Positions 1 through 6,616 of a DNA stretch of 43,692 bases are shown one piece after another (within the stretch, counting starts at the first letter, position 1; the number at the start of each line of letters is the position of its first letter). The stretch lies in NCBI GenBank assembly GCA_013812505.1, contig JACCTH010000010.1, positions 1 through 43,692 on the forward strand, given 5' to 3'. The notes beneath the pieces were generated by a model. The model had not been told where the DNA came from. It searched no databases and saw only the letters and a list, made by a program, of their open reading frames with translations. The translations under genes were made by a program, and so were the position numbers. This stretch comes from Acidimicrobiia bacterium (lineage in GTDB: Bacteria > Actinomycetota > Acidimicrobiia > Spongiisociales > ZC4RG35).

Positions 1-86
1 GCGGCTTTCTTGGTTGATTTCTTCGCCGCTTTCTTGGCGGGAGCCTTCTTGGCCGACTTCTTGGCGGCCGACTTCTTCGTTGCCAT
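1..86 (-). CDS. Lys/Ala-rich histone-like protein, N-terminus only (partial)
   Basis: Read on the minus strand from the ATG at 86, this gives about 28 residues made almost only of Lys, Ala, Ser, Thr and Pro in KKSAAKK/KKAPAKK-type units; the gene runs off the left edge. Such tails occur in histone H1-like proteins and in the basic extensions of actinobacterial HU proteins, which bind DNA non-specifically and compact the nucleoid. HU extensions are usually C-terminal, whereas here the basic run starts at the initiator Met, so an H1-like protein is equally possible. No globular domain is inside the window, so the family is not settled. Confidence 0.6.
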   Translation of the reverse strand, partial: MATKKSAAKKSAKKAPAKKAAKKSTKKA

Positions 87-161
87 CGATCCTCACTTTC
101 GTCGCGGACCGTCCGTCCGACGCGAAGGAAAGATAAAACACGTGGTCCGAAGTTCGTGGAA

Positions 162-1442
162 TTACGAACTAGATGGTTTTGCCACTCTGGAGATAGCTTG
201 CCCCGGTCCGAAGGTGTCACGCCAGATCGAGCTAAAGACGAGACCGAAGCCGGTGATGACTAAGAGCAATGGTGCGAGCTGGGCGACCCGTTCATAACCC
301 GTCGAGTCAGCGATGGCGGTGCCCACCAAAGCGCCGACCGGCAGGGTCGACCAGCCGATGGTTCTCGCCGCGGAGATCACGCGCCCCAACATCATCGGCG
401 GTGTGTAGGTCTGACGAATCGTGAACAAGGGGACGTTGACCAAAGACAGGCCGATGAACATCACAAAGAAGAGAAGCAGAGCCAACGGGCCGAAGCCCAC
501 CCGGAGAACCACGAAGAAGCTGAATCCGAAGAGCACCAAGCCGAACGTGAGGACGCGACCGAGCCCGTATCGCTTGATGACTCGGGGCGCGATAATCGCG
601 CCCACGATGCCCCCCACCCCGAGCGACATGTAAAGCGTTCCCAACTCGGCTTCGTTGGCGCCGAGGATGTCGACGCCGAGCACCACCAGAGTCGATTCGA
701 GGAAGCCGACCGCGGCATTGGCGGCGGCGGCGGCGATGGTCGAAGCCCGCAGCCTGGGCTCGTTCCACAAGAACCTGAGCCCGTGCCAGGCCTCGGACGC
801 GAATCCCTTCCGTTCCTCGGCTTCGAGCCGGACCGGCACTCGGCCGATCATGAACACCGACACCGCGGAGACAAGAAAGGTGACGCCGTTCAGAAAGAAT
901 CCCGGACCGACCCCGAATGAACTGGCGAGAATTCCGGCGAGAAATGGCCCGACTACGAGAGCGACCTGCTGGCTCGTCGCAATTCGGCCGTTGGCCTGGG
1001 TGATGTGCTGGGGCGGCACGAGCGAGGGAATCACCGCGAACATGCCGTTTTGAAAGATCGAGGAGAAGCTCCCGATGACGAAGGCGAGGAGAAAGACGAG
1101 GTAGAGACCCGAAGGGGAGGGGTCGAGGGCGAGACCGCCCAGGGCAAAGAAAGCACCGGCGCGGACGAGATCGGAAACGATCATCACCGAGCGGAGAGGC
1201 AGCCGATCGAGCAACACCCCGCCGACGAGGCCGAGGAGGAGGGCGGGAACGGTCTCGAGGGAGTAGGTGACGGCGAGGCTGAAGGTCGACGCGGTCAGGG
1301 ACGCCACATAGAGAGGGAGAGATACATAGGCGACGTAATCACCCACTTGGGAGATTGTTTGACCCCAAAAGAAAGCTCGGAAGCGAGGACCGAGTCCCTC
1401 GTCGAGGTGGCGACCTCGCGTAGCAAGGATCCGGTTCCCCAT
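162..1442 (-). CDS. MFS transporter, EntS/MFS_3-like
   Basis: A 426-residue polytopic protein of normal length for a 12-helix major facilitator. The N-terminus carries the phrase WGQTISQVGDYV, typical of the MFS_3/EntS-like exporter branch, and a basic motif A-like loop follows the second helix (GGVLLDRLPLRSVM). Members export siderophores, macrolides or other small molecules by proton antiport, but no substrate can be read from the sequence. It is divergent from the small membrane-protein gene at 1495 with only 52 bp between the starts. On its own strand a TAACCT hexamer (plus-strand 1449-1454) lies 6 nt before the ATG, suggesting a leaderless transcript. Confidence 0.85.
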   Translation of the reverse strand: MGNRILATRGRHLDEGLGPRFRAFFWGQTISQVGDYVAYVSLPLYVASLTASTFSLAVTYSLETVPALLLGLVGGVLLDRLPLRSVMIVSDLVRAGAFFALGGLALDPSPSGLYLVFLLAFVIGSFSSIFQNGMFAVIPSLVPPQHITQANGRIATSQQVALVVGPFLAGILASSFGVGPGFFLNGVTFLVSAVSVFMIGRVPVRLEAEERKGFASEAWHGLRFLWNEPRLRASTIAAAAANAAVGFLESTLVVLGVDILGANEAELGTLYMSLGVGGIVGAIIAPRVIKRYGLGRVLTFGLVLFGFSFFVVLRVGFGPLALLLFFVMFIGLSLVNVPLFTIRQTYTPPMMLGRVISAARTIGWSTLPVGALVGTAIADSTGYERVAQLAPLLLVITGFGLVFSSIWRDTFGPGQAISRVAKPSSS

Positions 1443-1448
1443 CGTGCG

Positions 1449-1488
1449 AGGTTAGGCGTGCAGCCAGGAACGATTGAGTTGTTAGCCT
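1449..1488. promoter_or_regulatory. Divergent leaderless promoter pair
   Basis: Two TANNNT-type -10 hexamers point outward in a 52-bp gap. TAACCT on the minus strand (plus 1449-1454) is 6 nt from the MFS ATG, and TAGCCT on the plus strand (1483-1488) is 6 nt from the ATG at 1495. That distance puts the +1 at or next to the start codon, as in actinobacterial leaderless genes. No good -35 is visible for either. Confidence 0.5.
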
Positions 1489-1494
1489 CGCAAT

Positions 1495-1800
1495 ATGAAA
1501 GCGGGACCCCAGGAGATTCCGGAGCTTGTACGCGAGCTGGTCGACATGTCGAAGGAGTACCTCCGCCAAGAGGCACTCGAGCCCGCGAAGAAGCTTGGCA
1601 AGCAGGCCGGTTTTGGCCTTGGCGCGGGAGCGCTGTTTGCGATCGCAGCGATACTTCTGACTTTGGGCGCCTTCGCCTCGTTCCGCCGCCTTCTCCCCGA
1701 CACACCCTGGTGGGGAATCGGCGCAAGGCTTTTGACGGTCGTCCTGGCCGGCGGGGCCGCCGGGCTCATCTTCTGGAGGATGTCAAGTGACAATCAGTAA
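1495..1800 (+). CDS. Small membrane protein, actinobacterial holin-like (Phage_holin_3_6-like)
   Basis: A 101-residue protein with an amphipathic N-terminal half (about 1-35, including a LVRELVDMSKEYLRQE segment) followed by two hydrophobic helices near 37-60 and 75-95. This layout matches the putative actinobacterial Holin-X family, which is common on chromosomes away from prophages, so phage origin is not implied. Function is unknown; a membrane-associated structural or stress role is only a guess. A TAGCCT hexamer 6 nt before the ATG suggests leaderless transcription. The next gene starts inside its last codons. Confidence 0.65.
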   Translation: MKAGPQEIPELVRELVDMSKEYLRQEALEPAKKLGKQAGFGLGAGALFAIAAILLTLGAFASFRRLLPDTPWWGIGARLLTVVLAGGAAGLIFWRMSSDNQ

Positions 1801-1981
1801 GGCTGATGTCGAGGCCAAGGCTCGCGAGATCACCCAAGTTGTCAGCGAGACGAAGGAGAACGCCCAGAACACGGCCATGGTGGCTGGCGCCGGGATCGCT
1901 CTTGTGGTTGGGCTGGCCTATTTGCTGGGCCGTCGCAAAGGCAAATCCGGCCGCGCCGTCGTCGAGGTCTACAAAGTCTGA
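1787..1981 (+). CDS. Hypothetical 64-residue single-span membrane protein
   Basis: The GTG start at 1787 is preceded by a GGAGGA ribosome-binding site (1775-1780) 6 nt upstream and overlaps the end of the holin-like gene by 14 nt, so the two are translationally coupled. The product has a charged N-terminal helix (about 1-28), one transmembrane segment (about 30-48) and a basic LGRRKGKSGR tail expected on the cytoplasmic side. I recognise no family. Pairing with a holin-like protein suggests two partners of one small envelope module. Confidence 0.65.
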   Translation: MTISKADVEAKAREITQVVSETKENAQNTAMVAGAGIALVVGLAYLLGRRKGKSGRAVVEVYKV

Positions 1982-2211
1982 ACCGGGGGCGGCGGGCTCG
2001 GCCCCTGGCCGGCGTCGCCCAATGTGGTTCCCCTGATCACCAGGGTTTCGCCGGGTTTCACGGTTGTCTTCTTCAACACCTCCCGGCCCCGCTTGCGCCG
2101 ATTGCGCCAAAACCCGAACAGCAACAAAAAGACCCCCCAAAAGAGTCCCCTCCGGTCCCCGGTCCGAAGGCTGTGCAACGTTCGATTCACGCCAGCCGAC
2201 AACGGATTCAC
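1969..2211 (-). CDS. Hypothetical small membrane protein, convergent with the preceding gene
   Basis: An 80-residue reading frame from a GTG at 2211. It has a hydrophobic segment (GLFWGVFLLLFGF, about 21-33) followed at once by a very basic RNRRKRGREVLKK stretch and then VKPGETLVIRG, a segment resembling C-terminal tails of small actinobacterial membrane proteins with the same plan. It overlaps the 3' end of the plus-strand gene by 13 nt, tail to tail. Composition and membrane topology (positive-inside) favour a real gene in an otherwise empty 410-nt stretch, but no named family is recognised and the start is uncertain. Confidence 0.5.
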   Translation of the reverse strand: MNPLSAGVNRTLHSLRTGDRRGLFWGVFLLLFGFWRNRRKRGREVLKKTTVKPGETLVIRGTTLGDAGQGPSPPPPVQTL

Positions 2212-2230
2212 GCCCCGATCCTAAGCCTCG

Positions 2231-2342
2231 CCAAAATTTGTCCCCACAGGAAACCTCAAAACCAAATTCGTCCCCATAAGCACGAGCACGACACGCCATG
2301 GGACAAGTTAAGAAATCGGGTTTCGTGTGGGGACGAATTTGG
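2231..2342. repeat. Short inverted/direct repeats around a GTCCCC core
   Basis: A perfect 15-bp inverted repeat, CCAAATTCGTCCCCA (2262-2276) against TGGGGACGAATTTGG (2328-2342), is separated by 51 nt. A third, imperfect copy in direct orientation (CCAAAATTTGTCCCCAC) starts at 2231. Motifs of this kind flank small transposable elements or their remnants, but no transposase is present here. The repeats directly precede the accessory AbiEi/DUF559 gene. Confidence 0.55.
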
Positions 2343-2356
2343 ATGAGACAAGGGGA

Positions 2357-2385
2357 TTGAATTTGCTTCGGGAGCGACGCATAAC
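2357..2385 (+). promoter_or_regulatory. Candidate promoter of the AbiEi/DUF559 gene
   Basis: TTGAAT (2357-2362), a 17-nt spacer and CATAAC (2380-2385) lie directly before the ATG at 2392, placing +1 near the start codon. The -10 is a weak match. Confidence 0.35.
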
Positions 2386-2391
2386 GAAGGG

Positions 2392-3312
2392 ATGAATGAT
2401 TCCTACCTTCGAGTTACCACCCTGGCCGCCACCCAACATGGAGCTTTCAATCGACGGCAGGCGCTTGAGCGCGGGATGACGAGCACGATGCTTACCAAGC
2501 GGGTTCGGAATGGTTCACTGACGAGACCCTACGAGGGCACCTTCGTCATCGCTGGATCAGCAGCGACATGGGAACGTGCGGTAGCGGTTGCGGTACTGAG
2601 CTCTGGCCCCAGTGCCGTCGCGTCCCACGCCACTGCACTCCACCTTCACGACGTCGGCAAACGACCGAAACGCATCGAAGTTTCGATCACCACGAGCGGC
2701 TTGCCTACGCGTGGGCACACTGTTCATCGAAGCAGCGATCTAATCGCTAGCGATATCATTCTGATCGGCGGTATCCGTTCCACCACATTGGCGAGAGCGT
2801 TGGTTGATTCAGGAATTCCATGGGGCGCCGGCATAGTCGCTAGATCTCTGGAAGAGGCCATTCGTCGAGAACTGGTCACCGTGCAGGTAGTTGCAGCGGT
2901 TCTCCATCGGGTCGCACGCAAGGGCCGAAACGGCGCCGGGCCGATGCGTGACGTTCTGATCGAGCGAATGGCGCTCCTCGGACTCGCTGAAGGGCCGATG
3001 GACGAGGAATTCCTACGGATTATGAAGGCGGCTGGTGTTGACCTTCCCGAGCCCCAAGTCGAAATCCATCGGCGGGGTGGGCGGCTTATCGCCAGGGTCG
3101 ATTTCGTCTATCACCAATACAAACTCGTAATCGAGCTCGACGGTGAGGCTTTTCATCCCGATCGCGACTCCTTTTGCAAGGATCGCAGGAAGCAGAATGC
3201 GCTTGTCCTTGAGGGATACCGGGTGCTGCGCTTCACCTATTTCGACCTCTTCGCGGCTCCTGAATACGTCGTGTCCCAAGTCGTAACGGCCATCGCCCAG
3301 TCTTCTCGTTGA
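2392..3312 (+). CDS. AbiEi antitoxin-like N-domain fused to DUF559 endonuclease-like domain
   Basis: A 306-residue protein. Residues about 5-50 form the winged-helix-like AbiEi antitoxin N-domain (HGAFNRRQALERGMT), and residues 50-190 resemble the AbiEi middle region. Residues about 200-300 match DUF559, a Vsr-like restriction-endonuclease fold, with the core ARVDFVYHQYKLVIELDG and a following RRKQNALVLEGYRVLRF. This architecture is frequent in actinobacterial genomes, usually as an orphan without the AbiEii toxin, and none is seen here. A role in defence or DNA repair is inferred from the fold only. Upstream repeats and a lone position before a housekeeping operon point to an accessory insertion. 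Confidence 0.8.
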   Translation: MNDSYLRVTTLAATQHGAFNRRQALERGMTSTMLTKRVRNGSLTRPYEGTFVIAGSAATWERAVAVAVLSSGPSAVASHATALHLHDVGKRPKRIEVSITTSGLPTRGHTVHRSSDLIASDIILIGGIRSTTLARALVDSGIPWGAGIVARSLEEAIRRELVTVQVVAAVLHRVARKGRNGAGPMRDVLIERMALLGLAEGPMDEEFLRIMKAAGVDLPEPQVEIHRRGGRLIARVDFVYHQYKLVIELDGEAFHPDRDSFCKDRRKQNALVLEGYRVLRFTYFDLFAAPEYVVSQVVTAIAQSSR

Positions 3313-3333
3313 CAATTACGCTTCGGGGTTCCG

Positions 3334-3432
3334 ATGAGAAATCAGAAGTTTGTGCAGTGGGTCACCTGGACATTGGTTGCGGCGCTTGTGTTGGGGGCAG
3401 TCGCTACCGCGTTGAGCCTGGTCTTTCGATGA
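3334..3432 (+). CDS. 32-residue single-span membrane peptide upstream of the sulfur-carrier gene
   Basis: ATG at 3334 opens a 32-codon frame: a short basic/polar start (MRNQKFVQWVTW), a hydrophobic helix of about 17 residues (LVAALVLGAVATALSLV), then Phe-Arg-stop. Its TGA (3430-3432) overlaps the ATG (3429-3431) of the TtuB-like gene as ATGA, the coupling used at most junctions in this window. That overlap, together with the clean transmembrane profile, is the main evidence that it is translated. No family can be named. It may anchor or regulate, or may act only as a leader peptide that feeds ribosomes to the next gene. Confidence 0.6.
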   Translation: MRNQKFVQWVTWTLVAALVLGAVATALSLVFR

Positions 3433-3623
3433 AAGTCGTCTTGCGCAATCCCCGCCGGGAGATCGAGTTGACCGGCGTCAAGCGGGTCGGCGACCTTTTT
3501 CGCCGGCTTGACTTGGTCTCCGAGTCCTATCTGCCGATTAGGGCCGGGGAGCTTTGCACGATCGAGGACGCGGTCGACGACGAGGACGTAATTGAGCTCC
3601 GTCCGGTCATCTCGGGCGGCTAA
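3429..3623 (+). CDS. ttuB: Ubiquitin-like sulfur-carrier protein (ThiS/MoaD/TtuB family)
   Basis: A 64-residue protein with a beta-grasp pattern ending in VISGG. The C-terminal Gly-Gly is the site that is adenylated and thiocarboxylated in ThiS, MoaD and TtuB. It sits 3 nt before a TtuA-like tRNA thiolase, which is the strongest argument that it is the TtuB-type donor for tRNA 2-thiouridine and not a thiamine or molybdopterin carrier; no thi or moa genes are near. In Thermus, TtuB also forms conjugates with proteins. The activating E1-like enzyme (TtuC/MoeB type) is not in this window. The start at 3429 was chosen because of the ATGA overlap; a longer frame upstream has no support. Confidence 0.8.
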   Translation: MKVVLRNPRREIELTGVKRVGDLFRRLDLVSESYLPIRAGELCTIEDAVDDEDVIELRPVISGG

Positions 3624-3626
3624 ACG

Positions 3627-4526
3627 ATGAAGTGCCGCGTCTGTCGGCAGCGAGCGGTGATCCAGGTAAAGCGTCACCACGCCAACTTCTGTAAAGACCA
3701 TTTCATCGAGCACATCCACCGCCAGGTGGCGAAGACGATTGATGAGTACAAGATGTTCGACGCCGCTGATCGATTATTGCTCGGTGTCTCCGGTGGCAAG
3801 GACAGCCTCGCCCTATGGAACATTCTCAACGAGCTCGGCTACGCGGTTGATGGCGTGTACCTCCATTTGGGGATCGGCGATTACTCCTCTGAAAGCCTGA
3901 ATCTGTCGACCAACTTCGCCGAGGCACGCGGGCTGAAGCTCCAGGTATCCGATTTGCCGGCAGAGTTTGGGTTCTCGGTGCCGGAGGCCGCCGCTGCCAG
4001 CCGGCGCGCTCCTTGCTCGGCCTGCGGCCTCTCGAAGCGATACATCCTGAACCAGATCGCCGACGAGCTGAGTTACGACGTGCTCGTCATGGGCCACAAC
4101 CTCGATGATGAGGCCGCCACCCTTTTCTCCAACGTTTTGCGATGGAACGCTGAGTACCTTGCCCGGCAGCGCCCTGTCCTCCCTGCCACCAATGAAGGGT
4201 TCGCCCGCAAAGTCAAGCCTCTGATCAGAGTTGCCGAAAGGGAGACCGCCGCCTACGCGGTGCTCCAAGGAATCGATTACGAAGTCGACGAGTGCCCGAT
4301 GGCCGCGGGCAACACCATCAACCGCTACAAGGAATGGCTTAACCGGTTGGAAGAGGACTCGCCAGGGGTCAAGGCCGGTTTTCTCTTCGGGTTCCTCGAG
4401 CGCGGTGTGGAGCATTTTCCCAATGCCGATCGTCCGACTCTCGACTCGTGCCGCTTCTGCGGCCAGCCAACCACCAGCGATGTGTGCGCATTCTGCCGTT
4501 TGCAAGCGGTGACTCTTCGAGCATGA
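3627..4526 (+). CDS. ttuA: TtuA/TtcA-family tRNA 2-thiolation protein
   Basis: A 299-residue PP-loop ATPase. In order: N-terminal zinc site C3-C6-C22-H25; ATP pyrophosphatase loop SGGKDS at 55-60; CSAC with Cys130 and Cys133; ECP with Cys223, together the expected [4Fe-4S] ligands; and a C-terminal zinc ribbon at C275/C278 and C287/C290. The two flanking zinc modules are the hallmark of TtuA and related group II TtcA proteins. TtuA uses TtuB thiocarboxylate to put sulfur on U54 of the tRNA T-loop in thermophiles. Substrate position is inferred from the TtuB partner and the adjacent m1A58 methylase. The stop overlaps the trmI start (ATGA). Confidence 0.85.
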   Translation: MKCRVCRQRAVIQVKRHHANFCKDHFIEHIHRQVAKTIDEYKMFDAADRLLLGVSGGKDSLALWNILNELGYAVDGVYLHLGIGDYSSESLNLSTNFAEARGLKLQVSDLPAEFGFSVPEAAAASRRAPCSACGLSKRYILNQIADELSYDVLVMGHNLDDEAATLFSNVLRWNAEYLARQRPVLPATNEGFARKVKPLIRVAERETAAYAVLQGIDYEVDECPMAAGNTINRYKEWLNRLEEDSPGVKAGFLFGFLERGVEHFPNADRPTLDSCRFCGQPTTSDVCAFCRLQAVTLRA

Positions 4527-5305
4527 AGTTCGAAGCCAACGACAACGTCCTCCTCATCGATGGCAAAGGCCGTCGCTATTTGGTCCGCCTCCAAGCCGGC
4601 AACCAGTTCCACTACCACCACGGGATCGTCGAGCACGATGCTTTGATCGGTGCCGAGCCGGGCATTCGGGTCGAGTCGACGATGGGAGGAAGTCTCTTGG
4701 TCATGCGCCCCCGGCTCAGCGACTTCATCCTCAAGATGCCCCGCGGCGCCACGGTGGTGTATCCGAAGGACATCGGCCCGATTGCGGTCTATGCCGATAT
4801 CGCGCCGGGCATGACAGTCCTCGAGGCGGGGTCAGGCTCGGGCGCGCTCACCTTGGCGCTACTCCGCTTCGTCGGACCCGAGGGCCGGGTGGTGAGCGTC
4901 GAACGCCGCGAAGATCACGCCGCCCACGCTCACAAATCGATCGTTCGTTGGCTTGGCGATATCCCCCCCAATCTCGAACTGCGGGTAGGAGAAGTGGAAG
5001 ACGAGTTGCCGACTGTTGAAGCGGATCGCCTCATCCTCGATCTGCCCGAGCCGTGGCATGTAGTTCCTGTCGCCGCCACCTACCTCCCGGGCGGGGCCAT
5101 CTTTTGCTCATACCTTCCGACCGTCCCCCAGATCCAAACCGTCACCGATGCGCTGCGCGAATCGCGTGCATTCGGCCAAATTGAGGTATTCGAGACGATG
5201 CATCGCACGTGGACCGTCGAAGGGCGCTCGGTGCGACCCGATCACCGCATGGTCGGTCACACCGGTTTCATCACGATTGCGACTCGAATCTTGGCCGATG
5301 TCTGA
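4523..5305 (+). CDS. trmI: tRNA (adenine-58-N1)-methyltransferase TrmI
   Basis: A 260-residue class I SAM methyltransferase. The N-terminal beta domain (about 1-80) contains GNQFHYHHGIVEHD and LLVMRPRLSDFILKMPRGA, followed by KDIGPIAVYADIAPGMTVLEAG with the SAM-binding GSGSGALT motif, and the catalytic-region LDLPEPWHVV. This is the TrmI/Rv2118c plan; the bacterial enzyme is a homotetramer making m1A58 in the T-loop. Actinobacteria commonly have it just before the proteasome ATPase gene, as here with serB between. The start was set at the ATG overlapping the ttuA stop; the first residues match the family. Confidence 0.93.
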   Translation: MKFEANDNVLLIDGKGRRYLVRLQAGNQFHYHHGIVEHDALIGAEPGIRVESTMGGSLLVMRPRLSDFILKMPRGATVVYPKDIGPIAVYADIAPGMTVLEAGSGSGALTLALLRFVGPEGRVVSVERREDHAAHAHKSIVRWLGDIPPNLELRVGEVEDELPTVEADRLILDLPEPWHVVPVAATYLPGGAIFCSYLPTVPQIQTVTDALRESRAFGQIEVFETMHRTWTVEGRSVRPDHRMVGHTGFITIATRILADV

Positions 5306-6512
5306 AGGTCGGTCCACGATTCTCGTCCGGGTGTTCGGACAGGATGCCCCCGGCATCACCGCTGGCCTGATGGATGTGCTCAGCGCCGGCCACTGCGAGC
5401 TTTACGACGTCGAACAAGTCGTGATCCGCGACCGTCTGAGCCTCAACGTGCTGATCTCGGTCCCAGACGACCAGACAACAATCCGCGACGTCCTCTTCTA
5501 CGCCACCGAGCGCCGGCTCACCGCCGATTTTGAACCGGTGGCCGACGTGCCGGCGCCGAGCCGGAACCGGTTTGCAGTATCCGTCATTGGCGCTCGAGTG
5601 ACGCCCCAGGCATTTGGGGCAATCAGCCGGGCGATCGCGGAGGCGGGCGGCAACATCGATTCGATCGAGCGTCTCTCCCGCTACCCCGTGGTGAGCTATG
5701 AGCTGGCGGTGAGCGGAGGCGATCAGAACGCGATGCGCACCTCCCTGCTCGAGACCTCGGCGGTCCATGACATCGACGTCGCGGTGCAGGCCGAGGGGAT
5801 CGCCCGGCGTTCGAAGCGCTTGGTGGTGATGGACGTTGACTCGACCTTGATCCAGGATGAAGTGATCGAGCTTCTGGCTGCGGCCGCTGGGAAACGTGAC
5901 GAGGTCGCTGCCATAACGACCCGCGCGATGACCGGGGAGACCGACTTCACACTTGCCCTCGAACAGCGAGTCCGCTTATTGGCTGGCCTCTCCGTCAGCG
6001 TCCTCGATGAAGTGGCGGCCAAGATCCGGCTCACTCCCGGAGCTCGCACATTTGTCCGCACGCTGAAACGAATGGGCATGAAAGTCGGGATCCTGTCGGG
6101 TGGTTTTACCTGGTTCACCGACCGTCTTGCCTCCGACCTCGGGCTCGACCATTCCTATGCCAACGAGCTCGAGATCGAGGACGGGCGTCTAACCGGCAGG
6201 ATCACCGGGACCATGATCGACCGCGCCCGGAAGGCGGAGATCTTGCGAGAGATCGCCGCTCGAGAGGGGATCGGGCTCGACCAGGTCGTGGCGATCGGCG
6301 ATGGCGCCAACGATCTCGACATGCTGGCGGCCGCCGGCCTCGGAATCGGCTTCAACGCCAAACCGGTTGTCCGCAACGCCGCCGATAGCTCGGTGTCGGT
6401 GCCATATTTGGACGCGATCCTCTTCGTGCTCGGAATCCGCCGGGACGAAGTGGAAGCCGATGTCGCGGAAAACGGATCGCCTCCCGAAATCGTTGGCCTT
6501 CCCCCGATCTGA
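5298..6512 (+). CDS. serB: Phosphoserine phosphatase with tandem ACT domains
   Basis: A 404-residue protein. Two ACT domains occupy about 5-85 and 90-170 and probably bind amino-acid effectors. A HAD phosphatase follows, with motif I DVDST near 179-183 and motif III/IV GDGANDLDML near 334. It hydrolyses O-phosphoserine, the last step of serine synthesis. Length and two-ACT layout match the mycobacterial SerB2 type. The ATG at 5298 overlaps the trmI stop by 8 nt, so it belongs to the same transcription unit. Its place between trmI and the proteasome ATPase gene is unusual compared with the common order. Confidence 0.93.
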   Translation: MSEGRSTILVRVFGQDAPGITAGLMDVLSAGHCELYDVEQVVIRDRLSLNVLISVPDDQTTIRDVLFYATERRLTADFEPVADVPAPSRNRFAVSVIGARVTPQAFGAISRAIAEAGGNIDSIERLSRYPVVSYELAVSGGDQNAMRTSLLETSAVHDIDVAVQAEGIARRSKRLVVMDVDSTLIQDEVIELLAAAAGKRDEVAAITTRAMTGETDFTLALEQRVRLLAGLSVSVLDEVAAKIRLTPGARTFVRTLKRMGMKVGILSGGFTWFTDRLASDLGLDHSYANELEIEDGRLTGRITGTMIDRARKAEILREIAAREGIGLDQVVAIGDGANDLDMLAAAGLGIGFNAKPVVRNAADSSVSVPYLDAILFVLGIRRDEVEADVAENGSPPEIVGLPPI

Positions 6513-6545
6513 GCTTCGGGTCTGAGCCTTCCGGTCCGATATCAG

Positions 6546-6610
6546 TTGGATAAAAGGACCTCTTCGTATACTGCTTAAAGGCGGTCAATTAGAGCCAGGA
6601 CATTTAGGAG
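6546..6610 (+). promoter_or_regulatory. Promoter and ribosome-binding site of the proteasome operon
   Basis: TATACT (6567-6572) is a good -10; TTGGAT (6546-6551) is a possible -35 with a short 15-nt spacer. An AGGAG Shine-Dalgarno (6606-6610) precedes the ATG at 6617 by 6 nt. The latter decides that start over the in-frame TTG at 6611, which would abut the ribosome-binding site. Confidence 0.5.
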
Positions 6611-6616
6611 TTGTCG

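Noticed and set aside
1-86. Short tandem repeat
   Set aside because: The periodicity comes from Lys/Ala codons of a histone-like coding region.
151-170. Perfect 7-bp stem AGTTCGT/ACGAACT as MFS terminator
   Set aside because: It overlaps the stop codon, is short, and lacks an adjacent T-run on the transcript strand.
3309-3314. TTGACA as a -35 for the ttu operon
   Set aside because: No -10 at 16-18 nt that would leave the 32-residue peptide inside the transcript; it overlaps the stop of the previous gene.
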